Shown one piece after another: positions 1-7,377 of a stretch of 21,719 nucleotides of DNA. Positions within the stretch are counted from its first letter, which is position 1. Every line of letters begins with the position of its first letter. Source of the DNA: JAIBJP01 sp035601195 (GTDB lineage Bacteria > Actinomycetota > Thermoleophilia > Gaiellales > Gaiellaceae); the NCBI GenBank assembly GCA_035601195.1, contig DATNOU010000126.1, positions 1-21,719 of the forward strand, written 5' to 3'. Below the pieces are notes generated by a model. The model was not told where the DNA came from and did no database searches. It was given only the letters and a program-made list of their open reading frames with translations. The translations under genes were made by a program, and so were the position numbers.

Positions 1-318
1 GGCCACCTCGACGAACAGGTGGGACGCTCGCGCGGCCTCTACCGCTCCCGCTGCGAGGCGCTCCTCGCCGCGCTCGACCGCCACCTCGCCGGGCGCGCCT
101 CGTGGACGCGCCCCCGCGGCGGCTTCTTCACCTGGCTCGACGTCGGCGTCGATGCCGTCAACCTCGCCGAGCGGGCGCTCGCGGCCGGCGTCGGCGTCGT
201 CCCCGGCCCGCCCTTCTTCGCAGACGGCAGCGGCTCGCGCTACCTGCGGCTCGCGTTCTCGAGCGCCGCCGAGGAGTCGATGGACGAGGGCGTCCGGCGG
301 CTCGCCACCCTCCTATAA
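1..318 (+). CDS. PLP-dependent class I/II aminotransferase, C-terminal fragment
   Basis: This is the 3' end of a gene cut by the window edge; the frame is open from base 1 and stops at TAA 316-318. The 105 visible residues match the small C-terminal domain of fold-type I aminotransferases of the LysN/MocR-like group. The segment TRPRGGFFTWLDV is the usual PxGGxFxW motif that lines the substrate pocket, and YLRLAFSSA carries the conserved Arg that binds the substrate carboxylate. The family moves an amino group between an amino acid and a 2-oxo acid using pyridoxal phosphate. The PLP lysine lies outside the window, so the substrate cannot be named. The gene converges on the selA-selB unit with about 1 kb of non-coding DNA in between. 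Confidence 0.85.
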   Translation, partial: GHLDEQVGRSRGLYRSRCEALLAALDRHLAGRASWTRPRGGFFTWLDVGVDAVNLAERALAAGVGVVPGPPFFADGSGSRYLRLAFSSAAEESMDEGVRRLATLL

Positions 319-478
319 GCGCCGAGCATCTCTTCGAGACCGACGTTGTCGAGAGCGGTCGCGCCAAGTGCAAACCGCAAGGGTCGCGGTGAGCGCCCAA
401 ATCCAAGATCTGTTCATCCCTCTCCCTCTCTCTAGGGGCCGCAGTACCGCTCGATTCTTCAACATTCCTGCACGCTGT

Positions 479-546
479 GGGGTGCATAAACTCGGTCCGC
501 GTCCGCAATCTAGGAGATTTGCAGCGAGATCGCATTTGTGCACCCC
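479..546. repeat. Nested inverted repeat, possible structured RNA stem
   Basis: GGGGTGCATAAA (479-490) pairs with TTTGTGCACCCC (535-546), giving 12 bp with one G-U wobble. Inside, CTCG (491-494) can pair with a CGAG near 524-527, and GCAATCT can pair with AGATTTGC around a 3-nt loop with one bulged T. The three nested helices fill most of the 68 bp. No T tract follows on either strand, so an ordinary terminator is less likely than a structured RNA or a protein-binding palindrome. This comes from reading by eye, not from a fold calculation. Confidence 0.4.
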
Positions 547-1308
547 GCACCCCCTCTATCGGGTCCACCTGAAGTGTGGGACCCGCCGAAACTGTGGAAT
601 GGAGGTGGGCGTGGCCCGGATCTGTTTCTCGCTCTCGCGACAATATGGGCACTCGTCCGTTCCTCCTTAAGCGCATGCCGCGCGTACCGTGCGCGTACGA
701 GCCTGCCTCCAACGACCGTACTTCGGAGTAGCTTGTTGCAACGTGAGAACACCCTCTTTGCAGGCAGTTTCCGCGAGGCGCACGTCGGCGCAGCCTGCGG
801 GACGGACTTGCAGTCCCCGGGCTCAACCGGAATCGAGCTCCGTGGGACGAGGAGCCGCGAGTGGGCGACCGCGCGAGCTTTGTAGCGCGCCCCCGCAATC
901 GAGGAGTGGATCGTCGAACTCGATCGGCGGCGAGGAGGCGTCCAAGTGGAACGTTCGGGGAGACCGCCCGCGTCGGTCGTTCGCGCGCGTCCTCACAGCT
1001 AATGTTCTTGCTAAGGAAAGGGTCGCAGGGGCCCTTCGGCTCACTTCCGGCCAGCGTGCAGCGGAGACCCTCGCACCCGCATGAATAAACGGATCGGCCG
1101 CAAACGGTCGGAAGCGGGCAGAAACGGACGTAAGGGTTCGATTCAGCTCGACAAGCTGGCGGTCACCGGGCTAGTAAGCCTTGCGGGGTCGTCCCTCGTC
1201 TACCGCTCGTCTACCGCGAGAGGCCGAAAGCGAGCGGACGCGAGCGGAGAGCGTTCATGTCGCGACGGAGGAAATCCCTGCTCAGAGGCATCAATCGCTG
1301 GAAACGTG

Positions 1309-1376
1309 CGGAAGCGGTTCACCTACCGGGACAGTTTTGAAGACCGGCTGGGCCACCGGGCCCGGGCCGCTCCGCC
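1309..1376 (-). tRNA. selC: Degenerate or incomplete tRNA-Sec (UCA)-like sequence
   Basis: On the minus strand, starting 12 nt after the selB stop, is a sequence resembling the 5' half of selenocysteine tRNA. It has a D arm GGGCC-CGGT-GGCCC (1363-1350), then the anticodon loop CTTCAAA with UCA at 1340-1338, in the context GGTCTTCAAAAC that is typical of bacterial selC. The anticodon stem CCGGT/ACTGT has one mismatch (C-T) and one wobble. An 8-nt segment CGGAGCGG (1374-1367) can pair with CCGCTTCCG (1317-1309) if one T is bulged. However, no T arm with a TTCRA loop and no normal long variable arm follow. Location beside selAB favours a real or decayed selC; a complete, functional tRNA is not shown. 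Confidence 0.4.
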
Positions 1377-1388
1377 GCCAAAGGTAGC

Positions 1389-3068
1389 TCAGCCGGACTT
1401 GGCCTTGCGCCTGAGCACGCGTGCGTCGCCGACCCGGCGGGTGAGGCCGTCCGCGTCGAAGCGCTCGAGGAGAAGTTGCGCCTGCTTGCGGCCGCCGCCG
1501 ATCAGGTCGCGGAGCCGGGCGAGCGTGATCGAGCCCTCGCGCTCGCATTCCTCGACCACGAGACGCTTCGCCTCCTCGTAGGCCGGCGTGCCGACGGCGA
1601 GACCGTCGCTCAGACGAACGAGCCTGCCGGCGCGCTCGAGGTACGACGCCAGCTCCTTGTCCGCCACCTTCACCGGCGTGAAGCCGGATGCCTCGAGCTC
1701 GGCCTCGAGGGCCTCCGCCGCCTCGGCGCGCTCCCCCAGCGAGGCCTCGGCTCCAGGAAGGTAGACGCGCGCGCCGCGCCGCTCGACTCCTAACAGGGGG
1801 AGGACGTCGCGCGCCCACGGCTCCGACGGCGGTGCTACGCCGGGGTCGAGCGGGTCGGCCGCAGCGAGGCGCGCGTGCAGATCCGCGCGCTGCTCCTCGA
1901 GCCAGCCTTCAGAGAAGACCCAGTCGCCGGCGCGAGTCAGCCCATCCAGGTCGCCCGGGGAGATGTGCTTGAGGGAATCCACTCGGACCGGTGCATGGAC
2001 GAGCGCCGCCGCTTCGCCACGTTCGAGGAGCTCGAACCGGGCGGGATCCGCATGCCGCGGGGGATTTGGGTCGAGCACGGTGCCGCCCCCAAGTGTGGTT
2101 CGTTCCCGCAGAACGATCCGGTCGCCTCGTGCCGCCACGGCCGGGGAGGCGAGCCGAAGCTGCGCGAAGCGGCCCGCGCGCACGAACCTCGCGTAGTGCT
2201 CAGCCGTCCCGTGGTGCACGTGCAGACGCATCCCGTCCGGGATCTCGGCCACTTCCTCGAGCGCAACGTCGAGGCGGTAGCTGGACGGGTACGCGCCAGG
2301 CTCCACGAGGGCATGGCCGCGGACGAGTTGCTGCCGCTCGACGCCCGGCAGCGCGACGGCCACCCGCTGCCCCGCTTCGGCGCGCTCGACGGGCGTGTCG
2401 TGCACCTGAACGCTGCGCACGCGCACGTCCAGGCCCTGCGGCTCGGCGCGAAGCACGTCGCCCTCGCCGATCGATCCCGACCAGAGAGTGCCGGTGACCA
2501 CAGTGCCGATGCCGCGAAGGGTGAAGACGCGGTCGACGAAGAGTCGCGTGGCGCCCTCCGAGGAGCGCTGCTCGACTCGGTCGGCGGCCTCGCCGAGCGC
2601 GGCCCGCAGTTCGTCCAGCCCTTGCCCGGTCTTCGCGCTCGTGACGACGACCTCAGCACCGGGAACCAGCTCGCGCGCCTCCTCGACCACGAGGTCGAGG
2701 AGCTCCGGGTCGACCGCGTCAGCCTTCGTCACCGCCACGACTCCGTGCTCGATGCCGAGGAGCCGGATGACAGCGAGGTGCTCGTGCGTCTGCGGGCGGG
2801 CGCCTTCGCCCGCGTCGATGACCAGAAGGAAGAGGTCGATGCCCGTCGCCCCCGCGACCATGTTCCGGACGAAACGCTCATGGCCGGGCACGTCGACCAG
2901 CGAGAGCCTGCGACCGTCGGCAAGCTCGAGGGGCGCATAGCCCAGGTCGATCGAGATGCCTCGATCGCGCTCCTCGGGGAGACGGTCGGTGTCCTTCCCG
3001 GTCAGTGCCCGGACGAGCCACGTCTTGCCGTGGTCGATGTGCCCGGCTGTGCCTACTGTGACCGGCAT
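1389..3068 (-). CDS. selB: Selenocysteine-specific translation elongation factor SelB
   Basis: SelB is a GTPase that carries Sec-tRNA(Sec) to the ribosome at UGA codons followed by a SECIS hairpin. The 559-residue product has all G motifs: GHIDHGKT (9-16), the switch I region ending DRGISIDLGYA, DVPGHE (59-64), TKAD (114-117) and TSAK (143-146). EF-Tu-like domains II and III follow, and then a C-terminal region with winged-helix character ending LARLRDLIGGGRKQAQ, where the family binds the SECIS RNA. It is somewhat shorter than E. coli SelB (614). The ATG at 3068 was chosen because the G1 motif must lie near the N-terminus; the frame stays open upstream but encodes only Arg-rich sequence antisense to nothing and inside selA. 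It overlaps the selA end by 16 nt, which suggests translational coupling. Confidence 0.95.
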   Translation of the reverse strand: MPVTVGTAGHIDHGKTWLVRALTGKDTDRLPEERDRGISIDLGYAPLELADGRRLSLVDVPGHERFVRNMVAGATGIDLFLLVIDAGEGARPQTHEHLAVIRLLGIEHGVVAVTKADAVDPELLDLVVEEARELVPGAEVVVTSAKTGQGLDELRAALGEAADRVEQRSSEGATRLFVDRVFTLRGIGTVVTGTLWSGSIGEGDVLRAEPQGLDVRVRSVQVHDTPVERAEAGQRVAVALPGVERQQLVRGHALVEPGAYPSSYRLDVALEEVAEIPDGMRLHVHHGTAEHYARFVRAGRFAQLRLASPAVAARGDRIVLRERTTLGGGTVLDPNPPRHADPARFELLERGEAAALVHAPVRVDSLKHISPGDLDGLTRAGDWVFSEGWLEEQRADLHARLAAADPLDPGVAPPSEPWARDVLPLLGVERRGARVYLPGAEASLGERAEAAEALEAELEASGFTPVKVADKELASYLERAGRLVRLSDGLAVGTPAYEEAKRLVVEECEREGSITLARLRDLIGGGRKQAQLLLERFDADGLTRRVGDARVLRRKAKSG

Positions 3069-4366
3069 TTGGCCACGGCGGCTGCGACCTCCTCGATCTC
3101 GTCGTCGGAGATCGTGCGGCAGTCGAGAAGGAGAACGCCGTCGCGGACGATCCCGACGACCGGCGGATCGGCCGAGCGTAGCGACGCAGCGAGTTCTTCC
3201 TCCAGGGCGCACGCGTAGCTCGGAATCTCGGCCAACGGAAGCGCCCCGCCGCCCGCGCGGGCCACCGTCTCCTCCACCTGGCCACCGGTGGCCGCCGCGA
3301 GCCGCTCGGCGCGCGCTCGCACGGCTTCGGCGGGCTCTTGCAGCATGCGCATGACGGGGCTCTCTTCCCCGCGGCGGTAAGCAGCCAGCGTCCCCTCGAG
3401 TGCGGCCAGCGTGAGCTTGTCGGCCCGCACGGCCCGCTGGAGCGGATGGCGGCGGAGGCGCTCGACGAGGTCCGCGCGCCCAACGACGATGCCAGCCTGG
3501 GGCCCGCCGAGGAGCTTGTCGCCGGAGAACGTGACGAGGTGCGCTCCCGCCTCGAGGCTCCCGCGTACCGTCGGCTCGTCGCCCAGCTCGTCCAGGACAC
3601 CCGAGCCGAGGTCGTCGACAAGCACGAGCCCGCGGCGCTCGGCGAGGCGGGCCAGGTCCTTCACGGCCGGCTGCTCCGCGAAGCCAACGATGCGGAAGTT
3701 CGACTGGTGCACCCGCAGGATCGCCGCGGTGTCCTCGTGCACCGCGCGCTCGTAGTCGGCGAGGCGCGTGCGATTGGTGGTCCCGACCTCGATGAGCCTG
3801 GCGCCGGAGCGAGTCAGAACATCGGGAATGCGAAAGCCGTCGCCGATCTCGACCAGCTCACCGCGGGAGACGACCACCTCTCGTCCTTCGGCGAGCGCTG
3901 CGAGGGCGAGGAGCACCGCGGCGGCGTTGTTGTTGACGACGAGGGCGGCCTCGGCACCGGTGAGGTCGCGAAGGACCGTCGCGAGATGGTCCTGGCGCGA
4001 GCCGCGCGCACCCGCGTCGAGGTCGTACTCCAGGTTCGAGTACCCGCGACCGACCTCGCGCACCCGGTCGAGGGCGTACTCGGAGAGCGGCGCGCGCCCG
4101 AGATTGGTGTGCACGACGACTCCGGTGCCGTTGATGACGCGGCGAAGCCGGGGAGCGAGAAGCCGGTCGAGCTCCGTGATCGCGCGGGCGGGCAGGTCTT
4201 CCTGTTCGAAGCCGGCCCTTATGTCCTCGCGTGCGCGCGCGAGGGCGGCGCGGGCCGCCGCGAGGACGAGCTCGTGACCGTGCTCGTCAGCGAGCGCCCG
4301 CAGGCGCTCGTCGGCGAGCAGCCGGTCGACAGACGGGAGGTCGCGGAGCGGGTTTCGGCTACCCAT
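3053..4366 (-). CDS. selA: L-seryl-tRNA(Sec) selenium transferase SelA
   Basis: SelA is a PLP enzyme that converts Ser-tRNA(Sec) to Sec-tRNA(Sec) with selenophosphate, as a large cytosolic ring complex. The 437-residue product begins MGSRNPLRDLPSVDRLLADE, the usual SelA opening, followed by INGTGVVVHTNLGRAPLS (78-95), VNNNAAAVLL (144-153), the DDLGSG motif (251-256) and the PLP lysine K284 in FSGDKLLGGPQAG. The ATG at 4366 is preferred; a TTG at 4408 would add 14 residues that are not family-like. No Shine-Dalgarno sequence precedes the ATG, so a leaderless message is plausible. It is first in a two-gene unit with selB. The selenophosphate synthetase gene selD is not in the window. Confidence 0.95.
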   Translation of the reverse strand: MGSRNPLRDLPSVDRLLADERLRALADEHGHELVLAAARAALARAREDIRAGFEQEDLPARAITELDRLLAPRLRRVINGTGVVVHTNLGRAPLSEYALDRVREVGRGYSNLEYDLDAGARGSRQDHLATVLRDLTGAEAALVVNNNAAAVLLALAALAEGREVVVSRGELVEIGDGFRIPDVLTRSGARLIEVGTTNRTRLADYERAVHEDTAAILRVHQSNFRIVGFAEQPAVKDLARLAERRGLVLVDDLGSGVLDELGDEPTVRGSLEAGAHLVTFSGDKLLGGPQAGIVVGRADLVERLRRHPLQRAVRADKLTLAALEGTLAAYRRGEESPVMRMLQEPAEAVRARAERLAAATGGQVEETVARAGGGALPLAEIPSYACALEEELAASLRSADPPVVGIVRDGVLLLDCRTISDDEIEEVAAAVAKCRSQ

Positions 4367-4413
4367 CGAAAGAAAATGATATTGACCGGCATACTCACTA
4401 ATCTCCAACTCCC
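4367..4413. promoter_or_regulatory. Divergent promoter region between selA and the VanW gene
   Basis: This 47-bp gap is distinctly AT-rich for the window and lies between two divergent starts. For selA, TTGGAG (4408-4403) and TCAATA (4385-4380) are 17 bp apart on the minus strand, and TATCAT (4381-4376) ends 9 nt before the ATG; either would give a very short or absent leader. On the plus strand TTGACC (4382-4387) resembles a -35 box, but no well-placed -10 follows before the ATG at 4414. The assignment rests on position and composition. Confidence 0.35.
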
Positions 4414-6201
4414 ATGACAGAGATCGCTGCCCGCCTCGTTCGGCCGATTCGCCGGCTTGGGCCTTTGAGCCTCACGGCGATCTGCCTCGTGGTACTCGTG
4501 GCGGCTGCCGGCGCGACCGTGGCCGTGCGCGCGTACACGCTGCAGGACTCCGTCCTTCCGGGCGTTCGTGTCGCGGGGGCGGACGTCGGCGGTCTCTCTC
4601 GGCCCGACGCGCGCAGGCGGATCGAGACGGTGATCGGCGAGCGGCTGCGTCAGCCCGTCGACGTCGTGGTCAGCGGGAAGGCCTTCACCGTCAATCCGAG
4701 CAACCTCTTCACGGTGGACGCGACGGCCACCGAGCGCCTCGCCTTCGAGTCTGCCCGAACCTCCTTCTTCGATTGGATCGGCGCACTGGCCGTCCCCTTC
4801 GCAGTTGACCAGGACGTCGAGCCCGTGTTGACCGTGAACCCGACGGCCCACGCGGCCTTCGCCCAGGAGCTCACGAAACGAACGGACCGCGCCGTGTCGG
4901 CGAGGATCTCGATGAAAGGAACCGAGCCGGTCGTCGTTGCCGGCCGGCCCGGGACCCAGGTCGACCAGGCGGCGGTCCTTGCCCTCGTCCGGGACGCCGC
5001 TTTGCGCGGATTGGCCGGCATCGAGGCGCCCGTCGCGTCGGTGGCCCCGGCCATGACGACGGCTGCTGCCGAGCAGGCAGCTGCCGCGGCGCGAACCGCG
5101 GTCTCCGCGCCGGTCGCCCTTCTCTTCCGCCACCACGAGGTCGGCGCGCTCGGACCGAAAACGATCGCGCGCCTCCTGCGCTTCCAGCCTCAGGGTGGCG
5201 CGTTCGAGCTCTCCCTGGCGCCGGAGGGCATCCAGCGCGAGCTTGGGCCTCTCGTGGAGAGGTTCACGAGGAAGCCCGTCGACGCCTCCTTCCGGGTCGT
5301 GGGCAAGCGCGTTCGTGTCGTCAAGGGGCGGGACGGGACGACGCTGGACGTCGCCGGGGCGCAGGCGGCCGTCCTTGGAGCGGCTACCGAGTCCGGCGTG
5401 CGCGAGGCCGACATCGGCTTGACCGCGCTCGAGCCCAAGCTCAGCACCGCGGACGCGAGGGCGCTCGGGATCAAGCGCCGGGTCTCCACCTTCACGACCG
5501 ACATGGGCGTCTCGTCGTCGAACCGGATCTGGAACGTCCACCTGATGGCCGACTACATCGACGGCACGATCATCAAGCCGGGCAAGACGTTCTCCTTCAA
5601 CAAGGTCGTCGGCCCGAGGACGCCGGAGCGGGGTTTCCGGGAGGGCCAGATGATCCTGGGCAGCCTCCTCGTTCCCGCGATCGGCGGCGGCGTCTGCCAG
5701 ACGGCGACCACGCTCTTCAACAACGCCTTCGACCTTGGACTTCCCGTCAAGGAGCGGCACAACCACTCCTGGTACATCAGCCACTACCCCATCGGGCGGG
5801 ACGCCACCGTTTCGTGGGGCGGGCCCGATCTGAAGTTCAAGAACGACCTCGACCACGCGATCCTGATCAAGACGTCTTACACCGACTCGACGCTCACGTT
5901 CAGCTTCTTCGGCACCAAGCAGGGGCGGAAGGTCGTCTCCTCGACCGGACCGCAGACGAACTTTCGCTCGCCGAAGCCGAGCTACGCGTACGACCCGAGC
6001 GCGCCGAAAGGCTCCAAGCGGACGGTCGCCGGCTCGCATGCGCAGGGCTTCGACATCACGGTCTTCCGCAAGGTGTACGAGCACGGGCAGCTGGTGCGGA
6101 AGGATTCGTTCACCAGCCACTACGTCGCCGTCGGCGACACGGTCATCTACGGGCCCGGGACGGATCCACCGCGGATCGATTTTGTGCTCCCGTCGATCTA
6201 G
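4414..6201 (+). CDS. VanW family protein with N-terminal membrane anchor and PG-binding-4-like repeats
   Basis: A 595-residue envelope protein. Residues about 16-41 form one hydrophobic segment (LSLTAICLVVLVAAAGATVA), leaving the rest outside the membrane. A VRVAGADVGGLSRPDARRRI segment opens the first of two repeats like the putative peptidoglycan-binding domain found upstream of VanW; the second includes VVKGRDGTTLDVAGAQAAV. The VanW domain runs from about 357 (FTTDMGVSSSNRIWNVHLM) to about 500 and holds the conserved KPGKTFSFN and GGGVCQTATTLFNNAF motifs. VanW domains occur near glycopeptide-resistance genes, but their biochemical role is unsettled, so no resistance is implied. No Shine-Dalgarno is visible. 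The gene lies 22 nt upstream of bioY, possibly in the same transcript. Confidence 0.9.
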   Translation: MTEIAARLVRPIRRLGPLSLTAICLVVLVAAAGATVAVRAYTLQDSVLPGVRVAGADVGGLSRPDARRRIETVIGERLRQPVDVVVSGKAFTVNPSNLFTVDATATERLAFESARTSFFDWIGALAVPFAVDQDVEPVLTVNPTAHAAFAQELTKRTDRAVSARISMKGTEPVVVAGRPGTQVDQAAVLALVRDAALRGLAGIEAPVASVAPAMTTAAAEQAAAAARTAVSAPVALLFRHHEVGALGPKTIARLLRFQPQGGAFELSLAPEGIQRELGPLVERFTRKPVDASFRVVGKRVRVVKGRDGTTLDVAGAQAAVLGAATESGVREADIGLTALEPKLSTADARALGIKRRVSTFTTDMGVSSSNRIWNVHLMADYIDGTIIKPGKTFSFNKVVGPRTPERGFREGQMILGSLLVPAIGGGVCQTATTLFNNAFDLGLPVKERHNHSWYISHYPIGRDATVSWGGPDLKFKNDLDHAILIKTSYTDSTLTFSFFGTKQGRKVVSSTGPQTNFRSPKPSYAYDPSAPKGSKRTVAGSHAQGFDITVFRKVYEHGQLVRKDSFTSHYVAVGDTVIYGPGTDPPRIDFVLPSI

Positions 6202-6208
6202 ACCGCTG

Positions 6209-6214
6209 TAAGAT
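6209..6214 (+). promoter_or_regulatory. Possible -10 element upstream of bioY
   Basis: TAAGAT, preceded by TG, sits 9 nt before the bioY ATG in the 22-nt gap after the VanW gene. It fits an extended -10 for a near-leaderless bioY transcript. No convincing -35 lies at the normal distance, so bioY may simply be co-transcribed with the upstream gene. Confidence 0.25.
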
Positions 6215-6223
6215 CACCGCCGC

Positions 6224-6808
6224 ATGAGGCCCGACGCGGCGACACTCCGGCTCGCGTTCTTCCCCCGGACGCGCCTGCTCACGGACGTCCTCCTCGTCCT
6301 CGGTGGCGCAGCCTTCGTGGCGCTCGCGGCCCAGGTCTCCATCGGCCTCCCGTTCACGCCCGTGCCGATCACCGGCCAGACGTTCGCGGTTGTGCTCGTT
6401 GGGGCGGCGCTCGGCCCGGTGCTCGCACTCGCGAGCCTCGGCCTCTACCTCTTCGTGGGCGCGCTCGGAGCTCCCGTCTACGCCGATGGAAACCACGGCT
6501 GGGATGTCCTCACCGGCCCGACGGGCGGGTACATCGTGGGGTTCGTGCTGGCGGCGGTTCTCACGGGCTGGCTCGCGGAGAGGCGCTGGGACCGACGCTT
6601 TTCTTCGGCCGTGGCGGCGATGCTCTCGGGCAACGTCGTCATCTACCTCGTTGGTCTTCCGTGGCTCTCCGTCAAGCTGGACACAGGGCTGGAAAAGACC
6701 TTCGAATTGGGCCTTTACCCCTTCGTCGTGGGTGATCTGCTCAAGCTTTACCTGGCCGGCGCGCTACTCCCGGGCGCCTGGCGCCTGGTGCAGCGCTTCA
6801 AGGGTTAG
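6224..6808 (+). CDS. bioY: Biotin transporter substrate-binding component BioY
   Basis: BioY is the membrane S component that captures biotin for uptake, alone or with an energy-coupling (ECF) module. The 194-residue product is almost entirely hydrophobic, with about six predicted membrane segments. It carries the family motifs PVPITGQTFAVVLVGAALG near residue 45, GPTGGYIVGF near 100 and YPFVVGDLLKLYLA near 165. Length is normal for the family. No ECF ATPase or T component is adjacent, so it either works alone or uses a shared module elsewhere. A link to the biotin-dependent carboxylase encoded at 12415 is a reasonable inference but is not shown by an operon. Confidence 0.93.
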   Translation: MRPDAATLRLAFFPRTRLLTDVLLVLGGAAFVALAAQVSIGLPFTPVPITGQTFAVVLVGAALGPVLALASLGLYLFVGALGAPVYADGNHGWDVLTGPTGGYIVGFVLAAVLTGWLAERRWDRRFSSAVAAMLSGNVVIYLVGLPWLSVKLDTGLEKTFELGLYPFVVGDLLKLYLAGALLPGAWRLVQRFKG

Positions 6809-6853
6809 CCGCCGCTCACTCGGGTAGGTGAATCGGTGGCAAAACGAACCCAA

Positions 6854-6862
6854 AAAGGAGGG
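6854..6862 (+). promoter_or_regulatory. Shine-Dalgarno sequence fixing the SRPBCC gene start
   Basis: AAAGGAGGG lies 4 nt before the ATG at 6867. It selects this start over the in-frame GTG at 6828, which has no such sequence. Confidence 0.8.
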
Positions 6863-6866
6863 GTCA

Positions 6867-7334
6867 ATGGCACGCGTCGAAGAAACGATCGAAGTCAACG
6901 TTCCGGTTTCGACCGCCTACAACCAGTGGACCCAGTTCGAGGAGTTCCCCAAGTTCATGGAGGGCGTCGAGTCGGTGAAGCAGATCGACGACACGCACCT
7001 GAAGTGGGTCGCCGAGGTTGGTGGCAAGCGGCACGAGTGGACGGCCGAGATCGTCGAGCAGAAACCGGACAAGGAGGTGGCCTGGCGGGCGCTCGAGGGT
7101 CACTACAACTCGGGCACCGTCACCTTCGAGCCGGTCTCAGAGATCGAGACCCGGATCACCGTTGTGATGGAGCACGAGACCGAGGGTCTCACCGAGACGC
7201 TCGGCAGCGCGCTGGGCGCCGACAGCCGGCGCGTCAAGGGTGACCTCGAGCGCTTCAAGGAGCTCGTCGAGAGCCGCGGCGCCGAGACGGGCGCTTGGCG
7301 CGGCGAGGTCCGGCAGGGCGAGCGCGTCCGCTAG
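6867..7334 (+). CDS. SRPBCC family (polyketide cyclase/dehydrase-like) protein
   Basis: A 155-residue soluble protein with the helix-grip START/Bet v 1-like fold. The opening VEETIEVNVPVSTAYNQWTQ, the segment FEEFPKFMEGVESVKQIDD and the later GHYNSGTVTFEPVSE are typical of the cyclase/dehydrase-like group that is common in actinobacteria. Members bind hydrophobic ligands in a central cavity, but this subgroup has no established ligand or reaction. The C-terminal tail (about 130-155) is charged and probably flexible. The start follows a strong Shine-Dalgarno sequence. It stands alone, 58 nt after bioY, and ends just before a perfect palindrome. Confidence 0.85.
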   Translation: MARVEETIEVNVPVSTAYNQWTQFEEFPKFMEGVESVKQIDDTHLKWVAEVGGKRHEWTAEIVEQKPDKEVAWRALEGHYNSGTVTFEPVSEIETRITVVMEHETEGLTETLGSALGADSRRVKGDLERFKELVESRGAETGAWRGEVRQGERVR

Positions 7335-7349
7335 CCGAGGTCAGCAGTC

Positions 7350-7377
7350 GTAGGGGCGGGGCATGCCCCGCCCCTAC
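7350..7377. terminator. Perfect 28-bp palindrome, likely bidirectional terminator
   Basis: A fully self-complementary 28-bp sequence with arms GTAGGGGCGGGGCA and TGCCCCGCCCCTAC lies between two convergent genes. It would form a 12- or 13-bp GC-rich hairpin in RNA from either strand. There is no U tract. The TAG stop of the LOG gene lies inside the right arm (7374-7376). Very similar GGGGCGGGG palindromes occur as dispersed repeats in several GC-rich bacteria, so this copy may also be a repeat-family member. Confidence 0.7.

Larger units (their letters stand above)
319..1388. other. Long intergenic region without a credible protein gene
   Basis: The 1,070 bp between the aminotransferase and selB contain short open frames in all six phases, but none has recognisable domains, a good ribosome binding site or a protein-like composition. 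The stretch holds several inverted repeats: 479-490 with 535-546, 561-566 with 579-584, 760-765 with 793-798, and 804-808 with 812-816. It also has an 11-bp tandem repeat at 1195-1216 and a 10-bp near-repeat at 1230-1249. A tRNA-Sec-like piece lies on the minus strand at its selB end. Structured non-coding RNA, a decayed mobile element and plain spacer DNA are all possible; I see no integrase, transposase or recognised RNA family. Confidence 0.6.

Noticed and set aside
804..816. GGACT-TGC-AGTCC resembling an anticodon arm
   Set aside because: The loop has only 3 nt and no D or T arm lies at proper spacing; it is a simple palindrome.
158..898. 246-codon minus-strand frame in the left gap
   Set aside because: Arg-rich with no motif, overlaps the aminotransferase end and has no ribosome binding site; GC-rich spacer commonly gives such frames.
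1130..1150. GGGTTCGATTC resembling a tRNA T loop on the plus strand
   Set aside because: The flanks do not form a 5-bp T stem, and no anticodon arm precedes it at the right distance.
1875..3218. 447-codon open frame on the plus strand
   Set aside because: It is antisense to selB, which has all GTPase motifs; the frame has no domain.
3338..4417. 359-codon plus-strand frame
   Set aside because: It is antisense to selA, and its composition is that of a shadow frame.
4219..6120. 633-codon open frame on the minus strand
   Set aside because: It is antisense to the VanW gene and selA start; its product is Arg/Gly/Asp-rich low-complexity sequence typical of GC-rich antisense frames.
4414..6201. 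VanW as evidence of vancomycin resistance
   Set aside because: No vanHAX or vanRS genes are present, and VanW domains are widespread in organisms without resistance.
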